The position numbers and the translations under genes are program-made. Shown piece by piece: positions 8,743 to 18,114 of a stretch of 44,056 nucleotides of DNA. Positions within the stretch are counted from its first letter, which is position 1. The number at the start of each line of letters is the position of its first letter. Source of the DNA: Nitrosomonas ureae (GTDB lineage: Bacteria; Pseudomonadota; Gammaproteobacteria; Burkholderiales; Nitrosomonadaceae); the NCBI RefSeq assembly GCF_900108305.1, contig NZ_FNUX01000025.1, forward strand, positions 1 to 44,056, written 5' to 3'. Below the pieces are notes generated by a model. It was not told where the DNA came from. It saw only the letters and a program-made list of their open reading frames with translations, and did not search any database.

Positions 8743-9705
8743 TCAACCCTCCATCCAGAATAATCCCAATACAGCGGTCATCAGTAGATTGATCAATGCA
8801 GCCGGCAGCATCAGCTTCCAGCCGAAATCCATCAATTGATCATAGCGCAGCCTTGGCAGACTGGTCCGTAACCAAAAGAACAGGAATATCAGTGCCAGCG
8901 TCTTTAAAGCAAACCAGACCACGCCGGGCAGCCAGGGTCCGTGCCAGCCACCCAGAAACAGCACGGTCGCCAGTGCCGCAATAAGCAACACTCCCAAGTA
9001 TTCGCCCAGATAGAAGAAAGCGAATTGAATGCCGCCGTATTCAGTATTGTAGCCGGCAACAAGCTCATTTTCCGCTTCCGGAAGATCAAAGGGCAGGCGG
9101 TTGGTTTCGGCGATGCCGCACACCAGAAAAATAATGAAGCCCAGCGGCTGCAGCACAATAAAAGGCAGCTCCTGGGCAGCGACGATTTCCACCAGGCTGA
9201 AGGAGCCGCTCAACATGACTACCCCCACCAGCGCGAGCCCCATTGGTAATTCGTAACTGATCATTTGCGCGGTAGTACGCAGGCAGCCGAGGAGCGAATA
9301 TTTGCTGTTAGAAGACCAGCCACTGAGCATGGTGCCGTAAACCCGCAGCGAGGAGAGAGCCAGCACATAGAGCAAGGCGATGTTGAGATCGGCCAGCCAC
9401 CAGTTGTCGCTCACCGGCACGACGGCAAAGCTGAGCAGGGCGGTCAGCGGGACGATGATCGGAGCGATGGTATAAACCGTGCGGTCAGCAAAAGGAGGAA
9501 CAAAGAATTCCTTGCTCACCAGCTTCAGGATATCGGCAACAGGCTGCAGCAGGCCGAAGGGGCCGGCGCGGTTGGGGCCGAGGCGATCCTGCAACAGGGC
9601 AAGAATCCGGCGTTCACCATAGATCATGAAGGCTCCGATCAGCAGCAGTACGAGCAATACCAATCCCAAGTTTGCGAGCGCGAACAGCCACTGAGCGAAG
9701 CTCAT
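8743..9705 (-). CDS. nuoH: NADH-quinone oxidoreductase subunit H
   Basis: A 320-aa membrane subunit that forms the quinone chamber at the junction of the two arms. The conserved loops are present: ERRILALLQDRLGPNRAGP near the N-terminus, AETNRLPFDLPEAENELVAG with its acidic residues, and RTSLPRLRYDQLMDFGWK near the C-terminus. About eight helices are expected. The ATG at 9705 overlaps the nuoG stop (ATGA), so translation is probably coupled. Confidence 0.96.
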   Translation of the reverse strand: MSFAQWLFALANLGLVLLVLLLIGAFMIYGERRILALLQDRLGPNRAGPFGLLQPVADILKLVSKEFFVPPFADRTVYTIAPIIVPLTALLSFAVVPVSDNWWLADLNIALLYVLALSSLRVYGTMLSGWSSNSKYSLLGCLRTTAQMISYELPMGLALVGVVMLSGSFSLVEIVAAQELPFIVLQPLGFIIFLVCGIAETNRLPFDLPEAENELVAGYNTEYGGIQFAFFYLGEYLGVLLIAALATVLFLGGWHGPWLPGVVWFALKTLALIFLFFWLRTSLPRLRYDQLMDFGWKLMLPAALINLLMTAVLGLFWMEG

Positions 9706-12011
9706 GATACCTTCTCCAGTTCGAGTGGATCGCCATGACCGGCCCCTAATTGAGCAAGCACTGCCCGGGTGAGGGCAATCGTGCCGGCGGCCACATCGTT
9801 ATCGGGCTGTACCGGCAGCACCACTGTTCCGGCAGGACCTTGTAGTCTGACCCGTTCTCCCGCTTTGATTCCTTCATTCAACGCGGCCGCCGGACTGATA
9901 AGCGCGGCAACTGCCGGAACCAGCTCTGTTAAAGCCGGGGCAAAACTGGCAAGCGGATCATCACCATACCAGGTCGACAGTGCGGCTTGCCAGCGTCCTG
10001 GATGAGACTCGCATCCCTGGTGGATGGTGGTGTCAATGTGCATGGGTATAGCGGGTGCGGGTAGAGGCGATCCGGGAGCGCCAGGGACAGGTGCCTGGTA
10101 GCCGGGGAAAGTGTCACCCAGCGCTGCTGCGATATCCGGCAGCACCAGTTCAAGGTGCCGGGCCAGATCAGCAATGACCTCCGCCGTGCTGGGCAGGAAC
10201 TCGGGACGCCGGAAGGTGTGAGTAAAGCCCTGGGCTCGGCCTTCATAATTGACGAAGGTGCCGCTGCGCTCCGCCCATGCTGCTACCGGGATCAGAATAT
10301 CCGCCGCTTCGGCAGTGGCAGTGGCGACACAATCAAGAACAATAAGACTGTCGAGGCGCTGGCGCGCAGCACGCCAGCGGGCACCCAGACGGGTATCGCC
10401 GAGGGGATCATTTCCTGCCACGATTAGATTCTGGATATGACCTGTTTCGATTGCTTCCAGCATTGCAGTGGCACGACCTGTCTGGCTAAGCAGCGCGGCC
10501 CCGTAGGCATTGGCTCCAGGCAAAGCATAGGCAAGTCTTGCACCGGGTCCCAGCGCTGCGGCCAGTTGCGCCAGAACGGCAATCTGCGAGGCAGACAGGG
10601 TTTCGGTCACGCCTATCAGCAGCGGCCGATGAGACGCTGTCAGGCTGACCACGATATTCGCCAACATTTCTTTCTGGTTGCTGTTGGCAGCAGAGGGGGC
10701 GGCCGCCCGCTCACTCAAGTGCGAAAGACACACGCTCATCTCATGCGGCGGGATTGCCAGCGCCGTAGCCGCAAACCGGGCCAGTGGAGTGGGTCCGCTA
10801 TGCAGCACGGCCAGTCTGGCGCCGCTCCGGTATGCCTGACGCAAGGCCAGATCGATCATGGGCGCATGCGCAGTGAGGTCACCGACGATCAGGGCGGCAT
10901 CGGCCTGTTCCATTTCTGCAAGGGACGGCGCCCCGGTAGTGTTCTGGAGAGCAGTGACAGCGGTGATGGTTGCTGCCTCGAGCCGGGGATCGCTGAAGGC
11001 AGTGAATATTCCGTTAAAACCATTCAGCAGTGCTCGTAACAAGGTATTGCCTTCCAGGTCTTCCCGTACTGAGCCAAGTCCGCCGGTTTTGTCCCCGACG
11101 GCTTTGATCTGCTCCGCCGCGGCGGCGAGCGCCTGACGATAGCTTACTTTCGCGCCGTCTACTCGGGATGTCAGCGGCCGGGCGGGATGTTCGCTGTATT
11201 GATGACCGTAACGGCCACGGTCGCAGATGAACCAGCGGTTGAGGTCAGGATGAAAGCGGTTGCGCACCCGGCGCAGCATACCGTCCCGCGCGCCGGGCAG
11301 GGTATTGCATCCTATACTGCAGTGAGGACAGATGGAAGGGGCTGTTTTGAGATCCCAGACCCGTGCAAAGTGTTGCCGGAAAACGGCATCCGTAAAAACA
11401 CCGGTAGGGCAGATTTCGACCAGATTGCCAGCAAAGGGGCTTGCCAGCGGACCGTCCTGAAAGCGGCCGAAATAGACCTCATTGCGCAGACGCATGGCGC
11501 CGAGATCATCGCCCAGGGCGTAGTCCTGGTAAAAACGGGTACAGCGATAGCAGGTAATGCAGCGGTTCATCTCATGGTGAACCAGAGGCCCCAGATACTG
11601 ATTGGTGAAGGTGCGCTTACGGCCGCGATAACGTCGATAGGGTGGGCCGCAGGCGACGGTCATTTCCTGCAGATGGCATTCTCCGCCCTCGTCACAGACA
11701 GGACAGTCATGAGGATGATTGGTCATCAAAAACTCGATCACCTTTTGGCGAACCTGCTGAGCCGCTGCGGATGAGATGGAGACCTCAATCCCGCCTCTGG
11801 CGGGTTCGAGGCAGGCCATCACTACCTGGGGAGCTTTACCGGGATCCTTCGGTGTGATTTCCACGGCGCACAGTCGGCAGGCGCCAAGGCTGCCGAGCGC
11901 AGTGTGGTAACAGAAATAGGGGATTTCCATGCCTGCCGCCAGCGCGGTTTTGAGGATGTTGTCACCCTCTCTGAAGGGAATCTCATGGTTTTCGATACGG
12001 ATCGTTCCCAT
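9702..12011 (-). CDS. nuoG: NADH-quinone oxidoreductase subunit G
   Basis: The large iron-sulfur subunit of the NADH module, 769 aa from the ATG at 12011. That start is preceded by ggag seven bases upstream; the in-frame TTG at 12017 is too close to this site. In order it shows the [2Fe-2S] ferredoxin domain (CYHTALGSLGACRLCAVEI ... ACLEP), the HxxxC and CDEGGEC cluster motifs, CITCYRC with EICPTG, and an additional CPHCSIGC ... FICDRGR set that would bind the N7 cluster. The rest is a degenerate molybdopterin-oxidoreductase fold. It is shorter than E. coli NuoG (about 908 aa). Confidence 0.95.
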   Translation of the reverse strand: MGTIRIENHEIPFREGDNILKTALAAGMEIPYFCYHTALGSLGACRLCAVEITPKDPGKAPQVVMACLEPARGGIEVSISSAAAQQVRQKVIEFLMTNHPHDCPVCDEGGECHLQEMTVACGPPYRRYRGRKRTFTNQYLGPLVHHEMNRCITCYRCTRFYQDYALGDDLGAMRLRNEVYFGRFQDGPLASPFAGNLVEICPTGVFTDAVFRQHFARVWDLKTAPSICPHCSIGCNTLPGARDGMLRRVRNRFHPDLNRWFICDRGRYGHQYSEHPARPLTSRVDGAKVSYRQALAAAAEQIKAVGDKTGGLGSVREDLEGNTLLRALLNGFNGIFTAFSDPRLEAATITAVTALQNTTGAPSLAEMEQADAALIVGDLTAHAPMIDLALRQAYRSGARLAVLHSGPTPLARFAATALAIPPHEMSVCLSHLSERAAAPSAANSNQKEMLANIVVSLTASHRPLLIGVTETLSASQIAVLAQLAAALGPGARLAYALPGANAYGAALLSQTGRATAMLEAIETGHIQNLIVAGNDPLGDTRLGARWRAARQRLDSLIVLDCVATATAEAADILIPVAAWAERSGTFVNYEGRAQGFTHTFRRPEFLPSTAEVIADLARHLELVLPDIAAALGDTFPGYQAPVPGAPGSPLPAPAIPMHIDTTIHQGCESHPGRWQAALSTWYGDDPLASFAPALTELVPAVAALISPAAALNEGIKAGERVRLQGPAGTVVLPVQPDNDVAAGTIALTRAVLAQLGAGHGDPLELEKVS

Positions 12012-12013
12012 GA

Positions 12014-13294
12014 TCAAGCTCCGTTCCTGTCGGCTGCGTCAAACGGGCAGCGACCCGTGGCGATATGGCTTTCGTAATGCTTCCGGAAGCCTTGCAGGCT
12101 ACTGATGAGCGGCGTCACTGCACCGGGAGCGAAGGCGCAAAAGGATTGCGGTCCGATGATATCACTCAGTTCCTCCAGCAAGGCTAAATCCTCTGCCTGG
12201 CCTTCTCCGGCAGCGATAGCCGTCAGGATTTGCGCCAGGTAAGGCAGGCCATCCCGGCAGGGAGTACAGAAACCGCAGGATTCACGGGCGAAGAAGCGCA
12301 TCAGGTTCAGCGTTACCTGCACCGGGCAGGTGGTGTCATCAAGAACGATGATGCTACCAGTGCCAAGCCGCGATCCTGCTTTGGCGACGGGATCGAAATC
12401 CATCGGTACATCAAGGTGCTCGGGAAGCAAGAAGGCTGTTGAAGCGCCGCCTGGCAGGAAGCCGAGCAGCGTGCGTCCTTCGGCAAGGCCGCCAGCATGT
12501 TCGAAAATCAATTCTCGCGCAGATGTGCCGCAGGGTAGCTCGAACAGACCGGGATGTTGCACCATGCCACTGACACAGAACAGCTTGGTTCCGCAACCGC
12601 CATTGACTCCCAAATCGTGAAACCAGGCCGCGCCATTGAGCAGGATATGCGGCACATTGACCAAGGTCTCGACGTTATTGGTCGTGGTGGGATAACCCCA
12701 TAGACCCTTGACGCTTGGCCGGGGTATTTTGGGGCGCGGATTGGGACGCCGGCCTTCGATGGCATTTAGCATGGCTGTTTCTTCGCCACAGATGTAGCGT
12801 CCGCCACTGACGTGCACCTCAATTTGAAGATCGAAACCGTTGCCGCCGATATTTGTTCCCACCAGCCCTGCTATCTCGGCCTCCTCGAGGGCGCGACGCA
12901 AGCCATTTCCCCCCTTGGCATATTCGCCCCGTACAAAGATTACGGCCTGCTCAGCCTGCAGCGCATAGGCGGAGACGATGACCGCCTCGATGATCTGGTG
13001 GGGGCCGCCGTAAAGCAGATGGCGATCCTTGAAGGTGCCAGGCTCGGATTCATCGATATTACAAATCAAGTAACGGGGTCGCGGCGCATCCGCGCCCCGC
13101 AGACGCCATTTCAAGCCGCAGGAAAAACCGGCTCCACCGCGTCCGCGCAGATTGGCGGCTTCTACTGTCTCAATGATTTCTTCAGGTTTGCGATCGAAAG
13201 CGGCATTCAGGCTGCGGTAGCCACCGGCGGCCCGGTAGGCCTGCAAATTCAGGGGGGCATTGATATCGAGGTGGTGCGTCAACACGGCTTCCAT
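12014..13294 (-). CDS. nuoF: NADH-quinone oxidoreductase subunit F
   Basis: A 426-aa NADH- and FMN-binding subunit, where electrons enter complex I. It has the FMN/NADH loops NLRGRGGAGFSCGLKW and CNIDESEPGTFKDRHL, the GAGAYICGEETA-like segment GRYICGEETAMLNAIEG, and the cluster N3 ligands in ESCGFCTPCRDG plus the Cys in SFCAFAPGAV. The length is normal. It lies 4 bases after nuoE and ends 2 bases before the chosen nuoG start frame. Confidence 0.97.
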   Translation of the reverse strand: MEAVLTHHLDINAPLNLQAYRAAGGYRSLNAAFDRKPEEIIETVEAANLRGRGGAGFSCGLKWRLRGADAPRPRYLICNIDESEPGTFKDRHLLYGGPHQIIEAVIVSAYALQAEQAVIFVRGEYAKGGNGLRRALEEAEIAGLVGTNIGGNGFDLQIEVHVSGGRYICGEETAMLNAIEGRRPNPRPKIPRPSVKGLWGYPTTTNNVETLVNVPHILLNGAAWFHDLGVNGGCGTKLFCVSGMVQHPGLFELPCGTSARELIFEHAGGLAEGRTLLGFLPGGASTAFLLPEHLDVPMDFDPVAKAGSRLGTGSIIVLDDTTCPVQVTLNLMRFFARESCGFCTPCRDGLPYLAQILTAIAAGEGQAEDLALLEELSDIIGPQSFCAFAPGAVTPLISSLQGFRKHYESHIATGRCPFDAADRNGA

Positions 13295-13298
13295 ATAT

Positions 13299-13784
13299 TT
13301 AATCTTCCTCTCTCAGGCGTTGCAGCAGTGCTTCCAGGGACGCTTCATCCAATGGTCCCACTGCTTCGTCGCCAACCAGCGCTGCGGGGGCCTGGTCGCA
13401 CAGACCGAGACAAATGCTGGGCAAGATGCTGAAAGCTCCATCCGGCGAGATCTTTCCCAATGGCACACCGCTGTAATTTTCGGCGGCTATCAGCAGCCGA
13501 TCCGCTCCGCGTAGACTGCAACAAACACTGTCGCAGATCCGAAGGACATGTCGGCCTGCCGGGCGACGATAGATCAGGCTATAGAAAGTGGCTAGCTCAT
13601 CGATCTCGGTGACTGACAGGCCGGTGAGATGGGCGACTTCTTCAACTGCCGCATCATCGAGGCAACCATGCTCGATCTGTAAGGCTTGCATCATGGGCAC
13701 CGCCGCCGCACGGCGTTCCGGGTGCATGGGGGGAAGTTGGTCCAGATGTCTTTGCAGGGCTTGCCGGTCGAGCTTGTCATTCAT
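13299..13784 (-). CDS. nuoE: NADH-quinone oxidoreductase subunit E
   Basis: A 161-aa thioredoxin-fold subunit with the N1a [2Fe-2S] cluster. The ligands are visible as ICDSVCC (first pair) and CLGLCDQAP (second pair). The N-terminal helical region (ERRAAAVPMMQALQIEHGCL) matches the family. It sits between nuoCD and nuoF. Confidence 0.95.
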   Translation of the reverse strand: MNDKLDRQALQRHLDQLPPMHPERRAAAVPMMQALQIEHGCLDDAAVEEVAHLTGLSVTEIDELATFYSLIYRRPAGRHVLRICDSVCCSLRGADRLLIAAENYSGVPLGKISPDGAFSILPSICLGLCDQAPAALVGDEAVGPLDEASLEALLQRLREED

Positions 13785-13794
13785 TTGCTTTTCC

Positions 13795-15513
13795 CTACCT
13801 GTCTACGTCTGCCAGAACGTAGTCAATGGAGCCGAGGATGGGAATCAGATCTCCCAACAGGTGGCCGCGCGCAAGCAATGCCAGCGCCTGGATATGGGGA
13901 AAGGACGGCGTACGGATGCGCAGCCGGTAAGGTTTTTCCGAACCATCGCTGACAACAAAGTAGCCGTTCATCCCCTTGGGTGCTTCAGTCACAAAGAGGC
14001 TTTCCCCGGCTGGAAAACGCATACCCCGGTTGACGGCGATGAAATGGTGGATCAGGGTCTCGATGTCTTGCAGGGTTGCCTCCTTGCGCGGCAAGGCGTA
14101 GCGCGCCTCCACGGAGAGAATCGGGCCGGGCGGCATGTTCTGCATGGCCTGCTCGACGATGCGCAGGCTCTGGCGAATCTCTTCCAGGCGCACCTCGGTA
14201 CGGGCTAGGGCATCACCCGCGGTGGCGGTGGGAATCTCGAAGTCATAATGTTCGTACCCGCTGTAAGGGCGTCTTTTGCGCAGATCCCATGCCAAGCCGC
14301 AAGCCCGCAGATTAGGTCCGCTTACCCCCCAGTCGATGGCGTCTGCCGTGGACAATACCCCGATATCTCGGGTGCGGCTGCGCAACACAGGATTGTTGGT
14401 GAGCAGCGCCTGGTATTCATCGATAGCAGCGGGCATGCGTTTCAGAAAACTTTGCAGTGCTTCGTACCAACCTTCTGGCAGATCGAGCGCTACACCGCCG
14501 ATGCGGAAAAAGGCCGGATGCATGCGCCCGCCGGTGATGAGTTCCATGACATCGAACAGGTATTCACGATCGCGGAACGCATAGAAAGGAGGTGCCAGCG
14601 CCCCTGTATCATGGGCATAGCTGGACACCCAGACCAGATGACTGGCTACACGGCAAAGTTCACAAAGCATAACCCGAATCACCTGAGCACGTTCCGGCAC
14701 GGTAATTCCGGCGAGCTGTTCCACTGCGAGTACATAGGGCAGCTCGTTTTGAACGCCAGCCAGATAATCGATGCGGTCGGTGTAAGGGATGTAGCTGTGG
14801 TAAGTGTGGCGTTCGGCCATCTTCTCCGCACCGCGATGATGAAAGCCGATATCAGGGCGCACATCGCGAATCTCTTCGCCTGCCAGCCGTACCACCAGGC
14901 GCAATAGGCCATGGGTGCCAGGGTGAGTGGGGCCGATGTTGAGGATCATTTCCTCATCGCTTACCCCCGGTTCACGGTAATCCTCGGCGCGGTAGCTCTC
15001 CATGATACTGCGGTAGCGTGCTTCGGGCAGCTGGTAGGGCGGCATGTCGGTGGCACGATTGGGATGAGTTTTGCGCAAAGGATGACCTTCCCAGTATTCG
15101 GGCATCAGGATGCGTCTCAGATCGGGATGACCCTCGACGTGAATGCCGAACATGTCATAAAGTTCGCGTTCATACCAGTTGGCGGATGACCATATGGTAC
15201 AGACACTGGGCAATACCGGTGCTTCCGCAGACAAATTCACCCTGAGGCGCAGATCGACATTGCCGGACAGGGATAACAAGTGATAAAACACGGTCAGTCC
15301 GCCGCTCCGTTCTGTCTCGTCGATGGCGGAGAGATCGAAGAGCATCTCGAAGCGGGGTTCTGCTTCGTGCTTGAGGAAGGCGAGTGTTTCGGTGAGGCGT
15401 TCGACAGGGATCAAGAGGGTGTTGATTTTGTCGCGAGGCAGCTCGCCAGGCACAGCGCTGAAGCGTGTCTGCAATTGAGCAGTGAGCGCGAACGGGCTAT
15501 CGATATCTGACAT
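13795..15513 (-). CDS. nuoCD: Fused NADH-quinone oxidoreductase subunit C/D
   Basis: One 572-aa polypeptide covers both subunits. Residues 1 to about 170 are NuoC, with the signature ERELYDMFGIHVEGHPDLRR; residues about 185-572 are NuoD, with NIGPTHPGTHG, HHRGAEKMAERHTY and the C-terminal GSIDYVLADVDR. The two form the quinone-proximal part of the peripheral arm. A fused CD is known from E. coli and relatives; many proteobacteria keep nuoC and nuoD apart. No internal stop or frameshift is seen. It ends 10 bases before nuoE. Confidence 0.96.
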   Translation of the reverse strand: MSDIDSPFALTAQLQTRFSAVPGELPRDKINTLLIPVERLTETLAFLKHEAEPRFEMLFDLSAIDETERSGGLTVFYHLLSLSGNVDLRLRVNLSAEAPVLPSVCTIWSSANWYERELYDMFGIHVEGHPDLRRILMPEYWEGHPLRKTHPNRATDMPPYQLPEARYRSIMESYRAEDYREPGVSDEEMILNIGPTHPGTHGLLRLVVRLAGEEIRDVRPDIGFHHRGAEKMAERHTYHSYIPYTDRIDYLAGVQNELPYVLAVEQLAGITVPERAQVIRVMLCELCRVASHLVWVSSYAHDTGALAPPFYAFRDREYLFDVMELITGGRMHPAFFRIGGVALDLPEGWYEALQSFLKRMPAAIDEYQALLTNNPVLRSRTRDIGVLSTADAIDWGVSGPNLRACGLAWDLRKRRPYSGYEHYDFEIPTATAGDALARTEVRLEEIRQSLRIVEQAMQNMPPGPILSVEARYALPRKEATLQDIETLIHHFIAVNRGMRFPAGESLFVTEAPKGMNGYFVVSDGSEKPYRLRIRTPSFPHIQALALLARGHLLGDLIPILGSIDYVLADVDR

Positions 15514-15516
15514 TTG

Positions 15517-16014
15517 TTATTCCTCCACCCTCCGGCCAAGGGGCCGGCGCTCGCTGCCGATCGCCTCTTGCAATATGATCAGTCCTTGTAACAGCGCCTC
15601 AGGTCGCGGCGGACAGCCGGGTACATAAACATCTACTGGCAGAATCTGGTCTATTCCCTGGACAACGCTGTAAATATCGTACATGCCGCCAGAATTAGCG
15701 CAGGAACCCATGGAAATGACCCACTTGGGTTCGAGCATCTGATGATAGAGACGCAGAATCATCGGTGCCATCTTAATGAAGACGGTTCCCGATACGATCA
15801 GAAGGTCAGCCTGACGCGGAGAACCGCGCATGACCTCGGCGCCGAAGCGGGCGATGTCGTGGCGTGGTGTAAACGTGGCCATCATCTCGACAAAACAGCA
15901 AGAGAGGCCAAAATTAAATGGCCATAGTGAGTATTTTCGGCCCCACGATACGGTCTCTTCCAGTTTGGTGAAAATGGCGGTCAGAGGTCCCTGGCTGTTC
16001 TGTCCGGACTCCAT
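15517..16014 (-). CDS. nuoB: NADH-quinone oxidoreductase subunit B
   Basis: A 165-aa subunit holding cluster N2, the last iron-sulfur centre before quinone. The adjacent cysteines LSCCFVEMM, then [11 protein letters not shown] and [12 protein letters not shown], supply all four ligands. I chose the ATG at 16014 because it is preceded by aaaggaggtctgtc, an almost perfect ribosome site; the frame stays open to an ATG at 16035. The start lies inside the end of nuoA, a 34-base out-of-frame overlap. Confidence 0.95.
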   Translation of the reverse strand: MESGQNSQGPLTAIFTKLEETVSWGRKYSLWPFNFGLSCCFVEMMATFTPRHDIARFGAEVMRGSPRQADLLIVSGTVFIKMAPMILRLYHQMLEPKWVISMGSCANSGGMYDIYSVVQGIDQILPVDVYVPGCPPRPEALLQGLIILQEAIGSERRPLGRRVEE

Positions 16015-16367
16015 GACAGACCTCCTTTGCGCCACTCATAGACCAAGCCAAGCAGCAGAATCAAGATAAACACAATGACGCCAATCACTCCCTGCATACC
16101 CAATTCCCAATAGGCTGCCGCCCAGGCAAACAGGAATGCCGCTTCAATATCAAACAGCAGGAAAGAGACAGCAACCACATAGAAACGTATCGGGGTCTGA
16201 ACATGAGCATCGCCAGTGGGGGGGACGCCGCACTCAAAGGGTTGTTCCTTATCCCATTGCGGGCGGTAGCCTCCAAGCCAGCGTGATAGCCATAACAAAC
16301 TGACTAGCGTGATCAGCGCAAGCAGTGCGAACAAACCTATAACGGTAGAAGATTGCAGGTTTTGCAT
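15981..16367 (-). CDS. nuoA: NADH-quinone oxidoreductase subunit A
   Basis: A 128-aa first gene of the nuo operon with three membrane helices. The conserved loop between helices 1 and 2 is seen as [27 protein letters not shown], given here as KEQPFECGV then PIRFYVVA, followed by [12 protein letters not shown] with its buried acidic residues. The start ATG at 16367 is preceded by gaggaggaggtgg, a very strong ribosome site. The hydrophilic tail past residue 118 ([10 protein letters not shown]) is encoded in the stretch shared with nuoB. Confidence 0.95.
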   Translation of the reverse strand: MQNLQSSTVIGLFALLALITLVSLLWLSRWLGGYRPQWDKEQPFECGVPPTGDAHVQTPIRFYVVAVSFLLFDIEAAFLFAWAAAYWELGMQGVIGVIVFILILLLGLVYEWRKGGLSWSPDRTARDL

Positions 16368-16933
16368 CCACCTCCTCCTCAGATTTTAAGGCTGATTGTT
16401 AGTATTGAATCACTCTGCACCTCGTAGATCGTTCCAATATAATGCCTATAAAAAAACGCTGCTTTATCCAGACCTCCCGGCGCTCGACGTCAGTTGCTTA
16501 GCGGTTCGGTACCTTCACCGCGAACGGTAATGGTTTTACTGGAACGATTTACTCATCATATAATACTTTAACTGCAAAATTAAATGTGCAGCAATAGATT
16601 TGACTCATAAGTAACGCTGCAGTAGTCAGTTACTTGAAACTTTGGTTGATTAATCAATCCTATGAGAGGGCAAACTGAATCGAATCAAGGGATGTCAGTT
16701 GAGTTTGTTTGCAGATCGCACAACTTACTACTTATGTTATTTATGATGGTCGAATCAGTTCCAAGTTCCAGTTAGAGGGAAATTTGACTGATAGACTGGT
16801 AGAAATGATGAACACCAGTGGACTGGGAGGTGTTGATTTAGTCAACGGCTAAGCAAACCGGTTTTTCTTCTTCTAATTTTGCATTGAGATTTAGATTCTG
16901 TTAATTTTCACATTCCCAGCTAAAGGAGTCATC
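16368..16933. promoter_or_regulatory. Divergent intergenic region between nuoA and the CBS gene
   Basis: 566 bases without a convincing gene separate the divergent nuo operon and CBS gene, so both promoters should lie here. I found no clear sigma70 promoter for nuo on the reverse strand and no recognisable operator. The AT-rich middle (about 16550-16760) holds only very short open frames. Confidence 0.5.
16879..16907 (+). promoter_or_regulatory. Possible sigma70 promoter of the CBS gene
   Basis: ttgcat and taattt are spaced by 17 bases, with the second hexamer 26 bases before the ATG at 16934. The match to consensus is moderate and the region is AT-rich, so chance occurrence is possible. A ribosome site (aaagga) lies just upstream of the ATG. 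Confidence 0.3.
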
Positions 16934-17368
16934 ATGAAAACTGTAAGACAATTACTGGAAAGCAAAGGTTATGAGGTTGCAACGATTGGGCCTGATAAAA
17001 CGTTATACGATGCCATGCAGCTAATGGTTGACAAAAACATCGGTGCGCTATTGGTACTAGAGGCCGGTAAATTAATTGGTATCATCACTGAAAGAGATTT
17101 TTCTCGTAAAATACATATGCTCGATAAGACTGCGCGCGACACTTTGGTAAAAGAAATCATGACCAGTCAGGTAGCGTATGTTAGTCCTGACTATACCACT
17201 GAGGATTGTATGGCACTGGTTACCAACATGCGGGTACGCCATCTGCCCGTAATGGAGGATGATAGAGTAATCGGCATTATTTCCATTGGAGATTTGGTCA
17301 AGGATGCCATATCCGACCGGGAATTCGTTATTGATCAGTTAGAGCGATACATATATGGAGTTCGCTAA
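16934..17368 (+). CDS. Two-CBS-domain protein
   Basis: A 144-aa protein made almost entirely of a CBS pair (Bateman module). The first CBS spans about residues 14-66 (TLYDAMQLMVDKNIGALLV then LIGIITERDFSRK); the second about 78-134 (VSPDYTTEDCMALVTNMRVRHLPV then VIGIISIGDLVK). Such modules bind adenosyl ligands such as AMP, ATP or SAM, or NADH, and act as energy or redox sensors. It has no catalytic domain. The ribosome site aaaggagtcatc is good. It is divergent to nuo; a link to respiratory control is only suggested by position. Confidence 0.9.
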   Translation: MKTVRQLLESKGYEVATIGPDKTLYDAMQLMVDKNIGALLVLEAGKLIGIITERDFSRKIHMLDKTARDTLVKEIMTSQVAYVSPDYTTEDCMALVTNMRVRHLPVMEDDRVIGIISIGDLVKDAISDREFVIDQLERYIYGVR

Positions 17369-17521
17369 TCTAATCTGCAAGAACTTCCAGCATTGTTCAC
17401 AAATGTGCAGGGTTATATGTCAGCGAGGGAACGCCGACACGACACAAGAAAGGACAAAATGAGGTGTGCGAATTTCATGGAATCTGGGTAGTGGAGTTGT
17501 CCCATTTTAACGGACAGTTTT
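17369..17521. other. Short AT-rich intergenic stretch after the CBS gene
   Basis: No gene or clear terminator is visible. The last part, tgtcccattttaacggacag (17505-17524), resembles the terminal repeat of the IS3-type fragment that follows. Confidence 0.4.
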
Positions 17522-17870
17522 TCATGTGGCCGAGAGAGTCTCGACCTGTGAGAGGGGATTGTATCCCATCGCGATTTGATTTTCCTCCTTAAGTTTTCTT
17601 TCAAAATTGTTGGGTGATAAGTATCCCAGCCCGGAATGCCTACGGGTTGGGTTGTACCAGGACTCGATCCAGGTGAAGATGGCTAGTCTTGCTTCAGTTT
17701 TATTTTTTCATGAGCGCCTGTCGATCAATTCACATTCCAGACTAGCAAAAAAACTTTCAGCCATTGCATTGTCATAGGCGTCGCCCACACTACCCATCGA
17801 GGGATGCACGCCCATTTCCCTGCATCGCTTGCCGAACTCAACGCTGGTGTATTGACTGCTCTGGATGCCC
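17522..17870 (-). pseudogene. IS3-family OrfB C-terminal fragment
   Basis: Read on the reverse strand, the frame gives QSSQYTSVEFGKRCREMG, then GDAYDNAMAESFFASLECEL with the catalytic Glu of the DDE triad, then WIESWYNPTRRHSGLGYLSP, and a stop at 17522. An in-frame TGA after LIDRRS interrupts it. The first two catalytic Asp residues are missing, because the 5' part was lost at about 17870. It is a dead remnant. Confidence 0.75.
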
Positions 17871-17879
17871 TTCTAAATG

Positions 17880-18062
17880 TCATGCGGCAATTTGTGTGCT
17901 ATTGATAGTATTATTTCGTTTTCTCAAAATAAAATATACCTCTCTTGCGATATAGCGTTTAAGACAGTGTAGTGCTTCAAGTTTCGTATGGCCCTGTGAT
18001 AAACGTTTTTCAACGTACTCCTTTGTTTTGACATCTATCCTCAGCCGCTCTTGATCTGGTTT
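17880..18062 (-). pseudogene. Transposase C-terminal fragment, probably IS110 family
   Basis: The reverse-strand frame reads RIDVKTKEYVEKRLSQGHTK, then EALHCLKRYIAREVYFILR, and stops at 17880. The CLKRYIARE block is typical of the end of IS110-type DEDD transposases, from memory. The upstream part of the open frame is IS3 end sequence and not related. About 60 residues remain. Confidence 0.5.
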
Positions 18063-18114
18063 AATGAAACCGGACAGTCCAGTTAAGAGAAAATAGCTTA
18101 ATTGGAGGAAGAAA

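Noticed and set aside
9265..9738. Long plus-strand open frames across the nuo operon, for example 157 aa here and 219 aa at 14248-14907
   Set aside because: They lie antisense to well-conserved nuo genes, have no family motif, and follow from the GC-rich codon pattern.
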